NCBI GenBank assembly: GCA_030690755.1
Contig: JAUYGA010000085.1
Coordinates: 1-5,380, forward strand
DNA length: 5,380 nt
Direction of reading: 5' to 3'
Source of the DNA: Nanobdellota archaeon
GTDB lineage: Archaea > Nanobdellota > Nanobdellia > Woesearchaeales > JAUYGA01
Shown: one piece after another, positions 1 through 4,962 of the stretch
Numbering within the stretch: the stretch's first letter is position 1
Layout of the letters: each line of letters opens with the position of its first letter
Position numbers and translations under genes: made by a program
Notes under the pieces: model-generated
What the model was told of the DNA's origin: nothing
Databases searched by the model: none
The model's input: only the letters and a program-made list of their open reading frames with translations

Positions 1-128
1 AATGTATCATCTGGATTCGCCTCTAATTGAACCTTGATTTGTTCATTGTCTGAGAGATTAAAAATCGCTTTTGCAAGCCTTAATTCATTCTCGCCGCGTT
101 CCAAATAAAGTTTAACCTTTGAATCCAT
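1..128 (-). CDS. HEPN-domain protein, N-terminal part (toxin of a HEPN/MNT pair)
   Basis: This is the first 42 codons of a minus-strand gene that leaves the window on the left. It starts at the ATG at 126-128 and overlaps the end of the nucleotidyltransferase gene by 17 bases. The visible residues include VKLYLERGENELRLAKAIF, the opening helix of small archaeal HEPN proteins, followed by a DNEQIKVQ linker and an NPDDT motif that in this family precedes the 'YSAVISHAYY'-type helix. The family is known as the RNase (toxin) half of HEPN/MNT toxin-antitoxin systems, with an Rx4-6H active site. That site would lie beyond the edge, so whether this copy is catalytically intact cannot be judged. The overlapping reading frames point to translational coupling with the MNT gene. 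The family call rests on the N-terminal sequence and the gene pairing. Confidence 0.8.
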   Translation of the reverse strand, partial: MDSKVKLYLERGENELRLAKAIFNLSDNEQIKVQLEANPDDT

Positions 129-732
129 TTTTAATCGCTTCCCTGATTATCAAATAATAATTTTCTGCGCCAAAAGCAATCAATCTTTTTCTATAAATCA
201 TCTTGCCGTAATTTTCTTCATTGTTAAGCAGCATTTTTAAAAATTCGGTTTTGGTAAAAACATAAGGGTGCGTTTCTGGAACCATCAAAGACCCTTTATT
301 TTTTAATATTGTTAATATTCTTCTAGTATCAACATCATCCCCTGCAATGACAACAATGTCCAGGTCTGACGTTTTTGATGTCTTGCCTTCTACGTAAGAG
401 CCAGCAATAATGAACGTGAAATAACCCAAAGAGATTGTGTTTATTAGTTCGTTTATGTTCTTTTTTGGCAGTTTCTTTGATTCCACATTAAATTCTTCAA
501 GCAGGGCAAGATAGCTTAGCGTTAAATGGTTATCTAGATTTAAAGAGCAGATATTAGAAGCCCCTTTCTTTTCTATTTTGATTAGATTTAGTGCATCTAA
601 CTTTTTAACTGCTTCAAAAACCCAGTTATATGATTTCTTGGCAATTTTAGCCTGAATTTCCTTAATAGTGTATTCTTTAAACAAATCTTTCCTGAATAAT
701 TCAACAATCTTGATTTCTTCTTTTGTTAACAT
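112..732 (-). CDS. Winged-helix MNT nucleotidyltransferase (antitoxin of a HEPN/MNT pair)
   Basis: A 206-residue protein with two parts. Residues 1 to about 65 look like a winged helix: helices around 4-15 and 23-32, a recognition helix around 35-49 and a wing around 50-65. From about residue 90 comes a minimal nucleotidyltransferase domain with the family signature G111-S112-x10-D123-L-D125 (GSYVEGKTSKTSDLDI). E153 in ETH is a plausible third metal-binding acid where relatives often have Asp; this is tentative. MNT proteins are known to silence the HEPN toxin, and in the studied bacterial pair they do so by adding AMP residues to a tyrosine near the HEPN active site. The adjoining overlapping HEPN gene supports that role. 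The N-terminal winged helix suggests the antitoxin also represses its own promoter, where two dyads lie between the TATA box and the start. The ATG at 730-732 is the first start after the promoter; no Shine-Dalgarno sequence precedes it. Confidence 0.87.
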   Translation of the reverse strand: MLTKEEIKIVELFRKDLFKEYTIKEIQAKIAKKSYNWVFEAVKKLDALNLIKIEKKGASNICSLNLDNHLTLSYLALLEEFNVESKKLPKKNINELINTISLGYFTFIIAGSYVEGKTSKTSDLDIVVIAGDDVDTRRILTILKNKGSLMVPETHPYVFTKTEFLKMLLNNEENYGKMIYRKRLIAFGAENYYLIIREAIKNGFKG

Positions 733-734
733 TT

Positions 735-774
735 TATACTTTTTTTAGGATAATATTATACTTTTTTTAGTATA
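735..774 (-). promoter_or_regulatory. Tandem dyad operator candidate of the HEPN/MNT operon
   Basis: Two 18-bp dyads occupy 735-752 and 757-774. On the plus strand the second is TATACT-T6-AGTATA with perfect arms. The first is TATACT-T6-AGGATA with one arm mismatch. A 15-base segment (TTATACTTTTTTTAG) is repeated exactly at 734-748 and 756-770, giving a 22-bp period, close to two helical turns. The pair lies between the TATA box and the start codon, spanning the predicted transcription start. That is where a repressor would bind, and the first gene encodes a winged helix. Binding is inferred. Confidence 0.55.
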
Positions 775-789
775 TATTTAAACCCTTTG
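771..789 (-). promoter_or_regulatory. BRE/TATA promoter of the HEPN/MNT operon
   Basis: Read on the minus strand, the TATA box TTTAAATA is at 775-782 and continues as TTTAAATATATA to 771. It is preceded by CAAAGGG (783-789), a purine-rich BRE-like element. Transcription would start roughly 25-27 bases downstream, near 750, leaving a leader of about 20 bases before the ATG. It is the only promoter in the window that does not predict a near-leaderless message. Confidence 0.6.
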
Positions 790-893
790 GTTTTTGCTAT
801 GAAAATATCTGTTCTTGATTGAGTCTCTGCAAAGCATCATGACTGTTCATTGAAAAACCTCAAAGAATTATTCTTGATATATCTTGCTGCATT

Positions 894-925
894 TTTTTCG
901 GAAGAATTTGAAAATATCCGAAAAA
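894..925. repeat. 9-bp inverted repeat downstream of the winged-helix gene
   Basis: TTTTTCGGA at 894-902 and TCCGAAAAA at 917-925 are perfect inverted repeats around a 14-base loop. The repeat begins 10 bases past the minus-strand stop at 935-937. It could form a hairpin at the 3' end of that transcript or act as a binding site. Only five T follow CGTG on the minus strand before the stem, and no long T-run follows it, so it is not a convincing intrinsic terminator. Confidence 0.45.
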
Positions 926-934
926 CACGAGGAT

Positions 935-1342
935 TTAAGCAAAGTCAGAAATCTTTTTCACGACATCATCGGAAAATAATTGTCTATTTGACAGAATATC
1001 CTTCGCAGTTATCTTATCAGCGTCTATGTGGATGGTGATTATTTTTTTCGGGATTAGATTATTTTCTCTGACAAGTTTCTTCCAATTTACAAGGCCGCAT
1101 ATTTTTTTGATTCTGTTGCCTTCTACTGTTTTTTTTGTTTCGATTATGCCCATTTTTTCAAGGCGGTTGATTGTTGCCCTGACCTTGCCGCCTGACCATT
1201 TTGTCTTCTTCTGAAGATCATAAGTAGATAAGCCAGGCGTCTTGCTGATTAGTTCATATAGTTCTGTCTCTGATAATTTGCCCTGTTCTTTTTTTGCTTT
1301 AAATCTAGGCTCTAGCTTCACTTTGCTTGTTTTTTTCACCAT
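935..1342 (-). CDS. Winged-helix DNA-binding protein, MarR/archaeal-HTH type
   Basis: A 135-residue basic protein. A Lys-rich N-terminus (1-22) is followed by a helix at about 24-33 and a helix-turn-helix at about 38-62, where TYDLQKKTKWSGGKVRATIN places the turn before a recognition helix. MGIIETKK leads into a wing at about 64-84. This layout is that of MarR/ArsR-like archaeal transcription regulators. The last 50 residues, with IITIHIDADKITAKDIL, form a small tail I do not recognise; no metal or ligand site is evident. The start is the ATG at 1340-1342, because a TATA box is centred 27-28 bases upstream, implying a leaderless or nearly leaderless mRNA. An 18-bp palindrome lies just upstream of that TATA box and may be the protein's own site. 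The target genes are unknown. The same-strand HEPN/MNT operon starts about 200 bp downstream and has its own promoter. Confidence 0.75.
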   Translation of the reverse strand: MVKKTSKVKLEPRFKAKKEQGKLSETELYELISKTPGLSTYDLQKKTKWSGGKVRATINRLEKMGIIETKKTVEGNRIKKICGLVNWKKLVRENNLIPKKIITIHIDADKITAKDILSNRQLFSDDVVKKISDFA

Positions 1343-1365
1343 ATTTAGTTGAATATATGCAGAAC

Positions 1366-1380
1366 TATATAAATTTTTGC
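1366..1380 (-). promoter_or_regulatory. BRE/TATA promoter of the winged-helix gene
   Basis: On the minus strand TTTATATA (1366-1373) is preceded by GCAAAAA (1374-1380), a BRE-like purine stretch. The box centre is 27-28 bases from the A of the ATG at 1342, so transcription should begin at or within a base or two of the start codon. There is no room for a Shine-Dalgarno sequence. Confidence 0.7.
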
Positions 1381-1381
1381 T

Positions 1382-1399
1382 TTAGAACATATGTTTTAA
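1382..1399. promoter_or_regulatory. 18-bp palindrome, candidate operator of the winged-helix gene
   Basis: TTAGAACATATGTTTTAA is a dyad centred on AACATATGTT, with eight of its nine pairs complementary (the G/T pair at 1385/1396 is the exception). It lies 8 bp upstream of the TATA box (2 bp beyond the BRE-like stretch) of the winged-helix gene. Size and symmetry fit the site of a dimeric MarR-type regulator. A position upstream of BRE/TATA could mean activation or interference with TFB binding. That the neighbouring protein binds it is inferred. Confidence 0.45.
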
Positions 1400-1434
1400 G
1401 GTAAATTATTTTAGACTGGTGATATAATTAAAAT

Positions 1435-1562
1435 ACTTTCTGGCATTTTCCTTTTTTCTTCGGTTTGTTTTTAAGTGATTGAAAGTTCTTTCGGGTTTTT
1501 CTGAATTATTGCGGAAAAGCGTAGGTAAGACATGCGCAGAAAGTGTATTCACTTTCTGGCAT
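1435..1562. repeat. 12-bp direct repeat ACTTTCTGGCAT
   Basis: ACTTTCTGGCAT occurs exactly at 1435-1446 and 1551-1562, 116 bp apart. The second copy is also the right arm of the hairpin at 1537-1558. The repeats could be the ends of an excised or inserted fragment or simply a short duplication. No open frame between them encodes a recognisable mobile-element protein. Confidence 0.45.
1537..1558. repeat. Perfect 9-bp hairpin with TATT loop
   Basis: CAGAAAGTG (1537-1545) pairs perfectly with CACTTTCTG (1550-1558) across the four-base loop TATT. It is about 140 bp upstream of the antitoxin start, outside its core promoter. It is followed by A-rich rather than T-rich sequence on the plus strand, so it is not a plus-strand terminator. 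Confidence 0.5.
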
Positions 1563-1564
1563 CC

Positions 1565-1603
1565 TAAAAATCCAGATAATAAGAAAAAAGTTAGGGATTT
1601 TTA
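1565..1603. repeat. 9-bp inverted repeat TAAAAATCC / GGATTTTTA
   Basis: TAAAAATCC at 1565-1573 and GGATTTTTA at 1595-1603 are exact inverted repeats with a 21-base purine-rich loop. The right arm contains a T5 run. If something is transcribed on the plus strand through the preceding hairpin, this would be the next stem. No function is assigned. Confidence 0.4.
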
Positions 1604-1661
1604 TGATATTAATAGTAAAATCATCAATTTCTAGATATGGGTTCAATAACAAAAAGGCAGA

Positions 1662-1677
1662 CCGAAAGGCTTAAATA
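1662..1677 (+). promoter_or_regulatory. BRE/TATA promoter of the antitoxin gene
   Basis: CCGAAAGG (1662-1669) is a very good archaeal BRE, and CTTAAATA (1670-1677) is the TATA box directly behind it. The box centre is 26-27 bases from the A of the ATG at 1700, so the mRNA should be leaderless. This decides against the earlier in-frame ATG at 1637, which would lie upstream of the promoter. Confidence 0.75.
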
Positions 1678-1699
1678 CCAAATGGTATCTATTGGTATC
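1675..1699 (+). promoter_or_regulatory. Triple GGTAT half-site operator of the toxin-antitoxin module
   Basis: Three half-sites lie between the TATA box and the ATG. ATACCA is at 1675-1680 (inverted), TGGTATC at 1683-1689 and TGGTATC at 1693-1699. The first two form the dyad ATACCA-AA-TGGTAT, and the last two are direct repeats 10 bp apart, one helical turn. Ribbon-helix-helix dimers characteristically bind such short half-sites cooperatively at about one-turn spacing. The site overlaps the end of the TATA box and the predicted transcription start, so occupancy should block initiation. Confidence 0.65.
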
Positions 1700-1960
1700 A
1701 TGAACACGCAAATAAACCTTAGGCTGCCTGAAAAACTGCTGACTTCAGCAACAGTTTATGCAGAGAAAAACGGCTATGGCACTGTGCAGGATTTTGTAAG
1801 AGAAACCCTGCGTGAAAGACTCTTTGATGAAAAACTTTCAACTAGGGAAGCTGCTCTGATAAAAAAGCTGATTGAGGTTAGCGATAAGAAGGGGCTATAT
1901 GGAACAGAAGAAGAACTTTTCAGAAAACTCAGAGCAAGACAGAAAGGAGTACGTTCTTGA
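1700..1960 (+). CDS. Ribbon-helix-helix (CopG/ParD-like) antitoxin
   Basis: An 86-residue protein starting at the ATG 1700-1702. The DNA-binding strand is TQINLRLP (3-10), then helix A at about 10-24 and helix B at about 28-40 (VQDFVRETLRERLF). This is the standard ribbon-helix-helix fold of CopG/ParD antitoxins. The C-terminal part (45-82), containing REAALIKKLIEV and LYGTEEELFRKL, is the segment that in such proteins wraps the toxin. The frame is also open upstream to 1637, but the promoter sits inside that extension, so the short form is correct. In this family the protein neutralises the RelE/ParE toxin and represses the operon. The half-sites right upstream fit that. The downstream toxin frame overlaps this gene by a few codons, as usual for such pairs, but is interrupted. 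The antitoxin itself looks intact. Confidence 0.85.
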   Translation: MNTQINLRLPEKLLTSATVYAEKNGYGTVQDFVRETLRERLFDEKLSTREAALIKKLIEVSDKKGLYGTEEELFRKLRARQKGVRS

Positions 1961-2240
1961 GCCGACTGAACTATTTTTAGAGCAGGTTGATGAATTATCC
2001 TCTGAAGCTGCCGCGCTGCTTGAAAAGAAACTTAGATTGGTCAAGCAGAATCCTGGCAGAAACAAGAGGATATCTGGCTATGGTCTGTTTTTATTTAGAA
2101 TAAGGTTTAAAGATATGAATAAAGAGAAAAGGTGTATCTATTTTTTATGAGGCACTGTTGTCAGAGTTTGTTGCATTCTTGATAGAAGTGATGACTACAA
2201 AGATTTAAGAAAATATTTAGTCAGATTAGGGTTGTTGTGA
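1944..2240 (+). pseudogene. RelE/ParE-like toxin, interrupted by an in-frame stop
   Basis: The frame reads YVLEPTELFLEQVDEL, then two helices, RNKRISGYGLFLFRIRF, and NKEKRCIYFL, where TGA at 2148-2150 stops it. The same frame then continues for 29 more residues (GTVVRVCCILDRSDDYKDL and following) to a TGA at 2238-2240. That tail carries the DR...DYK.L ending typical of archaeal RelE-like toxins, the region of the catalytic Arg/Tyr residues. The break is thus a substitution, not a frameshift, and it removes the active-site end. The start is also abnormal. The family would begin just before YVLEP, but there is no ATG, GTG or TTG there; in-frame ATGs lie only at 1899 and 1872, deep inside the antitoxin. 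AAG at 1944-1946 is one base from ATG. The full frame from there would give about 98 residues, normal for RelE. RelE-type toxins are mRNA interferases; this copy is probably dead. Confidence 0.72.
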
Positions 2241-2245
2241 TTTAA

Positions 2246-3457
2246 TTATTTTTTCATCGCTTCTGTATAGATGACCTGACCAGCTCTTTCTGATGCAATG
2301 CCCATAGAAATTACTTTGTGGACTTCGATAGCATCATCAAGTGTCGCAAGCCTTATTGTTTTTTCTCCGTGCAAAGCATTGACCCATTCCTGCTGCTGAT
2401 CTGCAAGATCATTTGTTTTTTCATTTTCTATAATCAGTTCAGTATGCACACCCTGAGCAGCACATTCTTCAACGAGGTTTACCCATAAGTCATTTTTCAA
2501 TTTCATTATTTTTTCATAACCACTGTTTCTTCCTGGATAGATGAAAAATTGCGACGTAGAAAAACCATCATTTGCCTTATCTGCCTTAAGTAGATGAACA
2601 GATTGGGTTGTGAGACCAGTCAAAATGTCAGAATCTAACTCATCATTCTCATTGAAAACTTTGTCTACATCAGAAAACCAGCCAGTTATCTTTATGTAAG
2701 ACCTGTCTTTAGGAACAATCCCTTTGATTGCAATCCTTCTTATCTCTTGGGCCTCATGCATTCCTGCATAGACATTGACATCGACAACATTATTTATTCC
2801 TGGCGTTATATATTTGATCCAGAAGTTAGCGCTAGCAACAAGCTCCTCTTTTCCAATGTTTTGAAGGTCAACAACTTTTGTTGTCAAGCTGGCATAAACA
2901 GACTTGAGATATGAATGCAGAAAATGGTTGACCAAATCAAGAGAATGATATGCCTCATCATAATGGGCTCCGCCATGACTTCGCCTATGAAGCTTAGTCC
3001 ACTCTACATTAATGCTCTCAGGGATTATAGAATATTCATCAATCAATTCAGACATTTTTTTTGCAGGGGCCATAAACCTGCATTGAGAGCCGATGTAAAC
3101 TCTTTTTCCATGAATTTTTTCCAGCTCTTTAAGTCGCATAAGTCCATCCAAGCTATTTCCGCACGGCTTCTCAACCAGAACATCAATTCCTTTAGCAAGA
3201 GCAAAAGAGCAAAGCTCTTCATGAGCGCTTGTCGGTGTTGCAATAATAATGCCATCTATTTTTTTATTTCTCAAAATTTCATAAGGATCAGTCTCAAAAG
3301 AAATGCCTGCAGAATTTGCAATGGCTGCATTGTTTGGATCAATGTCAGAGATGCAGCTGATGGATGCGTTATTGACTTTGTTAAACTCCTTCAAATGAAT
3401 CCTGCCCATATGTCCTAGACCTATAATTGCTATGTTTTTCAAATTTTTCACGCTCAA
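2246..3457 (-). CDS. Gfo/Idh/MocA-family NAD(P)-dependent oxidoreductase
   Basis: A 403-residue cytosolic dehydrogenase of the family acting mostly on sugars, inositols and related polyols. The N-terminal Rossmann fold has the dinucleotide loop GLGHMG (13-18) and an acidic SDID (37-40) at the end of strand 2. The family motif EKP is at 96-98, with K97 the expected catalytic lysine. The D-x3-H motif (D167, H171 in YDEAYHSLDL) completes the usual catalytic set. The C-terminal alpha/beta domain runs from about 130 to 360, and the terminal helices return to the Rossmann domain. The substrate cannot be read from the sequence, and no sugar-pathway neighbour helps. The start is uncertain: TTG at 3457 fits the TATA spacing for a leaderless mRNA, GTG at 3451 is the more usual codon, and TTG at 3442 also precedes the fold. 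It converges on the toxin remnant, with 5 bp between ends, and diverges from the ribonuclease gene. Confidence 0.9.
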   Translation of the reverse strand: MSVKNLKNIAIIGLGHMGRIHLKEFNKVNNASISCISDIDPNNAAIANSAGISFETDPYEILRNKKIDGIIIATPTSAHEELCSFALAKGIDVLVEKPCGNSLDGLMRLKELEKIHGKRVYIGSQCRFMAPAKKMSELIDEYSIIPESINVEWTKLHRRSHGGAHYDEAYHSLDLVNHFLHSYLKSVYASLTTKVVDLQNIGKEELVASANFWIKYITPGINNVVDVNVYAGMHEAQEIRRIAIKGIVPKDRSYIKITGWFSDVDKVFNENDELDSDILTGLTTQSVHLLKADKANDGFSTSQFFIYPGRNSGYEKIMKLKNDLWVNLVEECAAQGVHTELIIENEKTNDLADQQQEWVNALHGEKTIRLATLDDAIEVHKVISMGIASERAGQVIYTEAMKK

Positions 3458-3480
3458 AAATAATTGTTCTGAAAATTAAA

Positions 3481-3488
3481 TTATATTT
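3481..3488 (-). promoter_or_regulatory. TATA promoter of the oxidoreductase gene
   Basis: On the minus strand AAATATAA (3481-3488) is preceded by GTGGG. Its centre is 27-28 bases from the TTG at 3457 and 33-34 from the GTG at 3451. The message should begin at or just before the TTG, so initiation is either leaderless on TTG or uses GTG with a leader of about six bases. Confidence 0.5.
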
Positions 3489-3559
3489 CCCACATCACAT
3501 TACCCATATATTGTCTATAAGAACTCTTTTTATGATGTTTAGATAGCTTTGTTTTAAAA

Positions 3560-3590
3560 CTTTTCGATGAAAAGCAAAGTAATTTATAGT
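3560..3590 (+). promoter_or_regulatory. BRE/TATA promoter of the beta-CASP gene
   Basis: TTTATAGT (3583-3590) is preceded by GCAAAGTAA, a BRE-like element. The box centre lies 26-27 bases from the A of the ATG at 3613, predicting a leaderless mRNA. Just upstream, CTTTTC-GAT-GAAAAG (3560-3574) is a 6-bp dyad that could be a regulatory site, although it is short. Confidence 0.6.
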
Positions 3591-3612
3591 GTTTTTACTG
3601 ATTTCAAATAAA

Positions 3613-4932
3613 ATGTTTTTAAAATTTCATGGAGCGACAAAAGAGGTAGGCCGAAGCTGTGTAGAATTAGCTTTTTCATCAAATCCATCTTCAGCGCAAA
3701 ACATTTCTTATGCAGGAAACAAGACAAGATTCCTTCTAGATTGCGGGATAAAGTTGACAGCAAATTCATTAGAATATCCAACTAAAATTGAAAATCCCCA
3801 AGAGATAAATGCTATTTTTGTAAGCCACGCCCATCTTGACCATACAGGATATCTGCCGCATCTCATCCATGAAGGTTTTAATGCGCCGATATATTGCACT
3901 GAAACAACAAAAGAAACAACAAGAATGCTCTTGGAAGATGCGCACAAGATAGAGGCAGCAGAGCATAGGCATCCAGGTTATGAAACTAGGGATATAGAAG
4001 AGGTAATGCAGCTCACAAGACCTGTAAATTATAGGCAGGAGATAACTGCAGGAAATGCCAGATGCATGTTTTATGATGCAGGTCATATCCCTGGAAGCAG
4101 CAGCATACTGCTTAATATCGCAGGCAAGAAAATTCTTTATACAGGTGACATAAAACTTGAGGAGACAAGGCTCATAAAAGGAGCAGATACAAACTACAAA
4201 GAAAATCCAGACATTCTGATAATAGAGTCAACCTACGGTTCAAGAGAGCATGATTCTCGGGCTGAAACAGAAAAAAAATTTCTTGAACAGACAAATAAAA
4301 CATTGAATAACGGCGGTTCTGTAATCATTCCTGTATTTGCTGTAGGACGAGCGCAAGAAATACTTCTCCTCTTGAGCAAAGAAGCAAAAGAACTAAACGC
4401 GCCTGTGTATTTTGAAGGGATGAGCAAAAGAGTAACACAAAGCTATCTTGCAAGACCATCTGGATTAAAAAGCGCTGAAGAACTAAGACAAGCTATGAAA
4501 AAAGTCCATTTCCTTAAAGATGAAAAAGATAGAGCAAATGCAGTCGAGCGCCAAGGCGTTTTCATCTCAACAGCAGGAATGCTTTCTGGCGGTCCTGTTT
4601 TGAATTACATAAAACATTTAGGAAGAGACAGGAAAAACTCAATACTATTGACAGGCTATCAAGGTGAAGGAACAAATGGAAGGTCTCTCATAAATAAAGG
4701 GTTTGTTACAATTGACAATAAAATAATGGATGTGAAATCAAAAGTTTTTCAGTATGATTTTTCAGCTCATGCAGGCGCATCTGAACTTAAATCACTTATA
4801 CAAAAAACAAAACCAAGAATAACAATTATAAATCACGGCGATTTTGAAGAGGCAGAAAGCCTTGCAGATTATGCAAGGCAGTTCTGCAAAGTCTATGTCC
4901 CTGAACTTGATGAAGAGATAAATGTGGAATGA
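3613..4932 (+). CDS. Beta-CASP metallo-beta-lactamase ribonuclease, aCPSF2-like
   Basis: A 439-residue zinc-dependent nuclease of the CPSF/RNase J superfamily. All signature motifs are present: D43 (LLDCG), H72-x-H74-x-D76-H77 in SHAHLDHTG, H158 in DAGHIPGS and D179 in YTGDI. The beta-CASP motifs are A (E205 in IESTYG), B (H385 in FSAHAG) and C (H408 in NHGD). The beta-CASP insert (about 210-340) sits between the two lactamase halves. Motifs B and C look CPSF-like rather than RNase J-like. There is no N-terminal KH extension, which separates it from the longer termination factor aCPSF1. This leaves an aCPSF2-type protein, expected to act in RNA processing or decay by endo- and/or 5'-3' exonuclease cleavage. 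The frame is open from a GTG at 3589, but the TATA box at 3583-3590 overlaps that, so the ATG at 3613 is the start. The SET gene follows 30 bp later. Confidence 0.92.
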   Translation: MFLKFHGATKEVGRSCVELAFSSNPSSAQNISYAGNKTRFLLDCGIKLTANSLEYPTKIENPQEINAIFVSHAHLDHTGYLPHLIHEGFNAPIYCTETTKETTRMLLEDAHKIEAAEHRHPGYETRDIEEVMQLTRPVNYRQEITAGNARCMFYDAGHIPGSSSILLNIAGKKILYTGDIKLEETRLIKGADTNYKENPDILIIESTYGSREHDSRAETEKKFLEQTNKTLNNGGSVIIPVFAVGRAQEILLLLSKEAKELNAPVYFEGMSKRVTQSYLARPSGLKSAEELRQAMKKVHFLKDEKDRANAVERQGVFISTAGMLSGGPVLNYIKHLGRDRKNSILLTGYQGEGTNGRSLINKGFVTIDNKIMDVKSKVFQYDFSAHAGASELKSLIQKTKPRITIINHGDFEEAESLADYARQFCKVYVPELDEEINVE

Positions 4933-4962
4933 TTGAATTGGAGTGAAGAGTGCTTGGTTTTT

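Larger units (their letters stand above)
1479..1634 (+). pseudogene. Possible remnant reading frame, unknown
   Basis: An open frame of 51 codons runs from a TTG at 1479 to a TAG at 1632-1634, with no ATG or GTG start near its beginning. Its second half (FTFWHPKNPDNKKKVRDFYD and following) has a protein-like composition, with Trp, His, Pro and charged residues. The first half is ordinary low-information sequence. I recognise no family. No TATA box sits at the expected distance and there is no Shine-Dalgarno sequence. It may be the 3' end of a gene lost when the toxin-antitoxin module arrived, or chance. Part of it coincides with the hairpins described separately. Confidence 0.2.
1343..1699. 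other. Repeat-rich intergenic spacer between divergent genes
   Basis: This 357-bp stretch separates the minus-strand winged-helix gene from the plus-strand antitoxin. Its two ends hold their promoters and operator-like palindromes. The middle (about 1430-1605) holds three copies of ACTTTCTG in mixed orientation, a 9-bp tetraloop hairpin, a second 9-bp inverted repeat and a weak open reading frame. I see no tRNA, rRNA, CRISPR repeat or transposon end. The repeats could mark a small RNA or debris of a lost gene or element. Confidence 0.6.

Noticed and set aside
850..1038. Plus-strand 62-codon frame from a TTG
   Set aside because: Half of it is antisense to the winged-helix gene, and it has no TATA box, no ribosome site and no recognisable motif.
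1430..1605. CRISPR array or transposon ends
   Set aside because: The repeats are too short, not regularly spaced, and no transposase or Cas gene is present.
1637..1699. 21-codon N-terminal extension of the antitoxin
   Set aside because: The BRE/TATA box and operator lie inside this stretch, and the ribbon-helix-helix fold starts right at the ATG at 1700.
2148..2150. TGA in the toxin as selenocysteine or a reassigned codon
   Set aside because: TGA acts as the ordinary stop of the antitoxin and beta-CASP genes in this window. RelE toxins have no known Sec position, and the missing start codon points to decay.
2241..2260. Terminator between the convergent toxin remnant and oxidoreductase gene
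   Set aside because: Only 5 bp separate the two ends, and apart from a T6 run inside the oxidoreductase gene there is no stem or clear signal.
2915..3418. Plus-strand 167-codon frame inside the oxidoreductase gene
   Set aside because: It is a shadow of a well-supported gene on the other strand; its composition is rich in Cys, Ile and Asn with no domain.
3589..3612. GTG start giving the beta-CASP protein eight extra residues
   Set aside because: It overlaps the TATA box, so it would not be in the mRNA; the ATG at 3613 has the right spacing.
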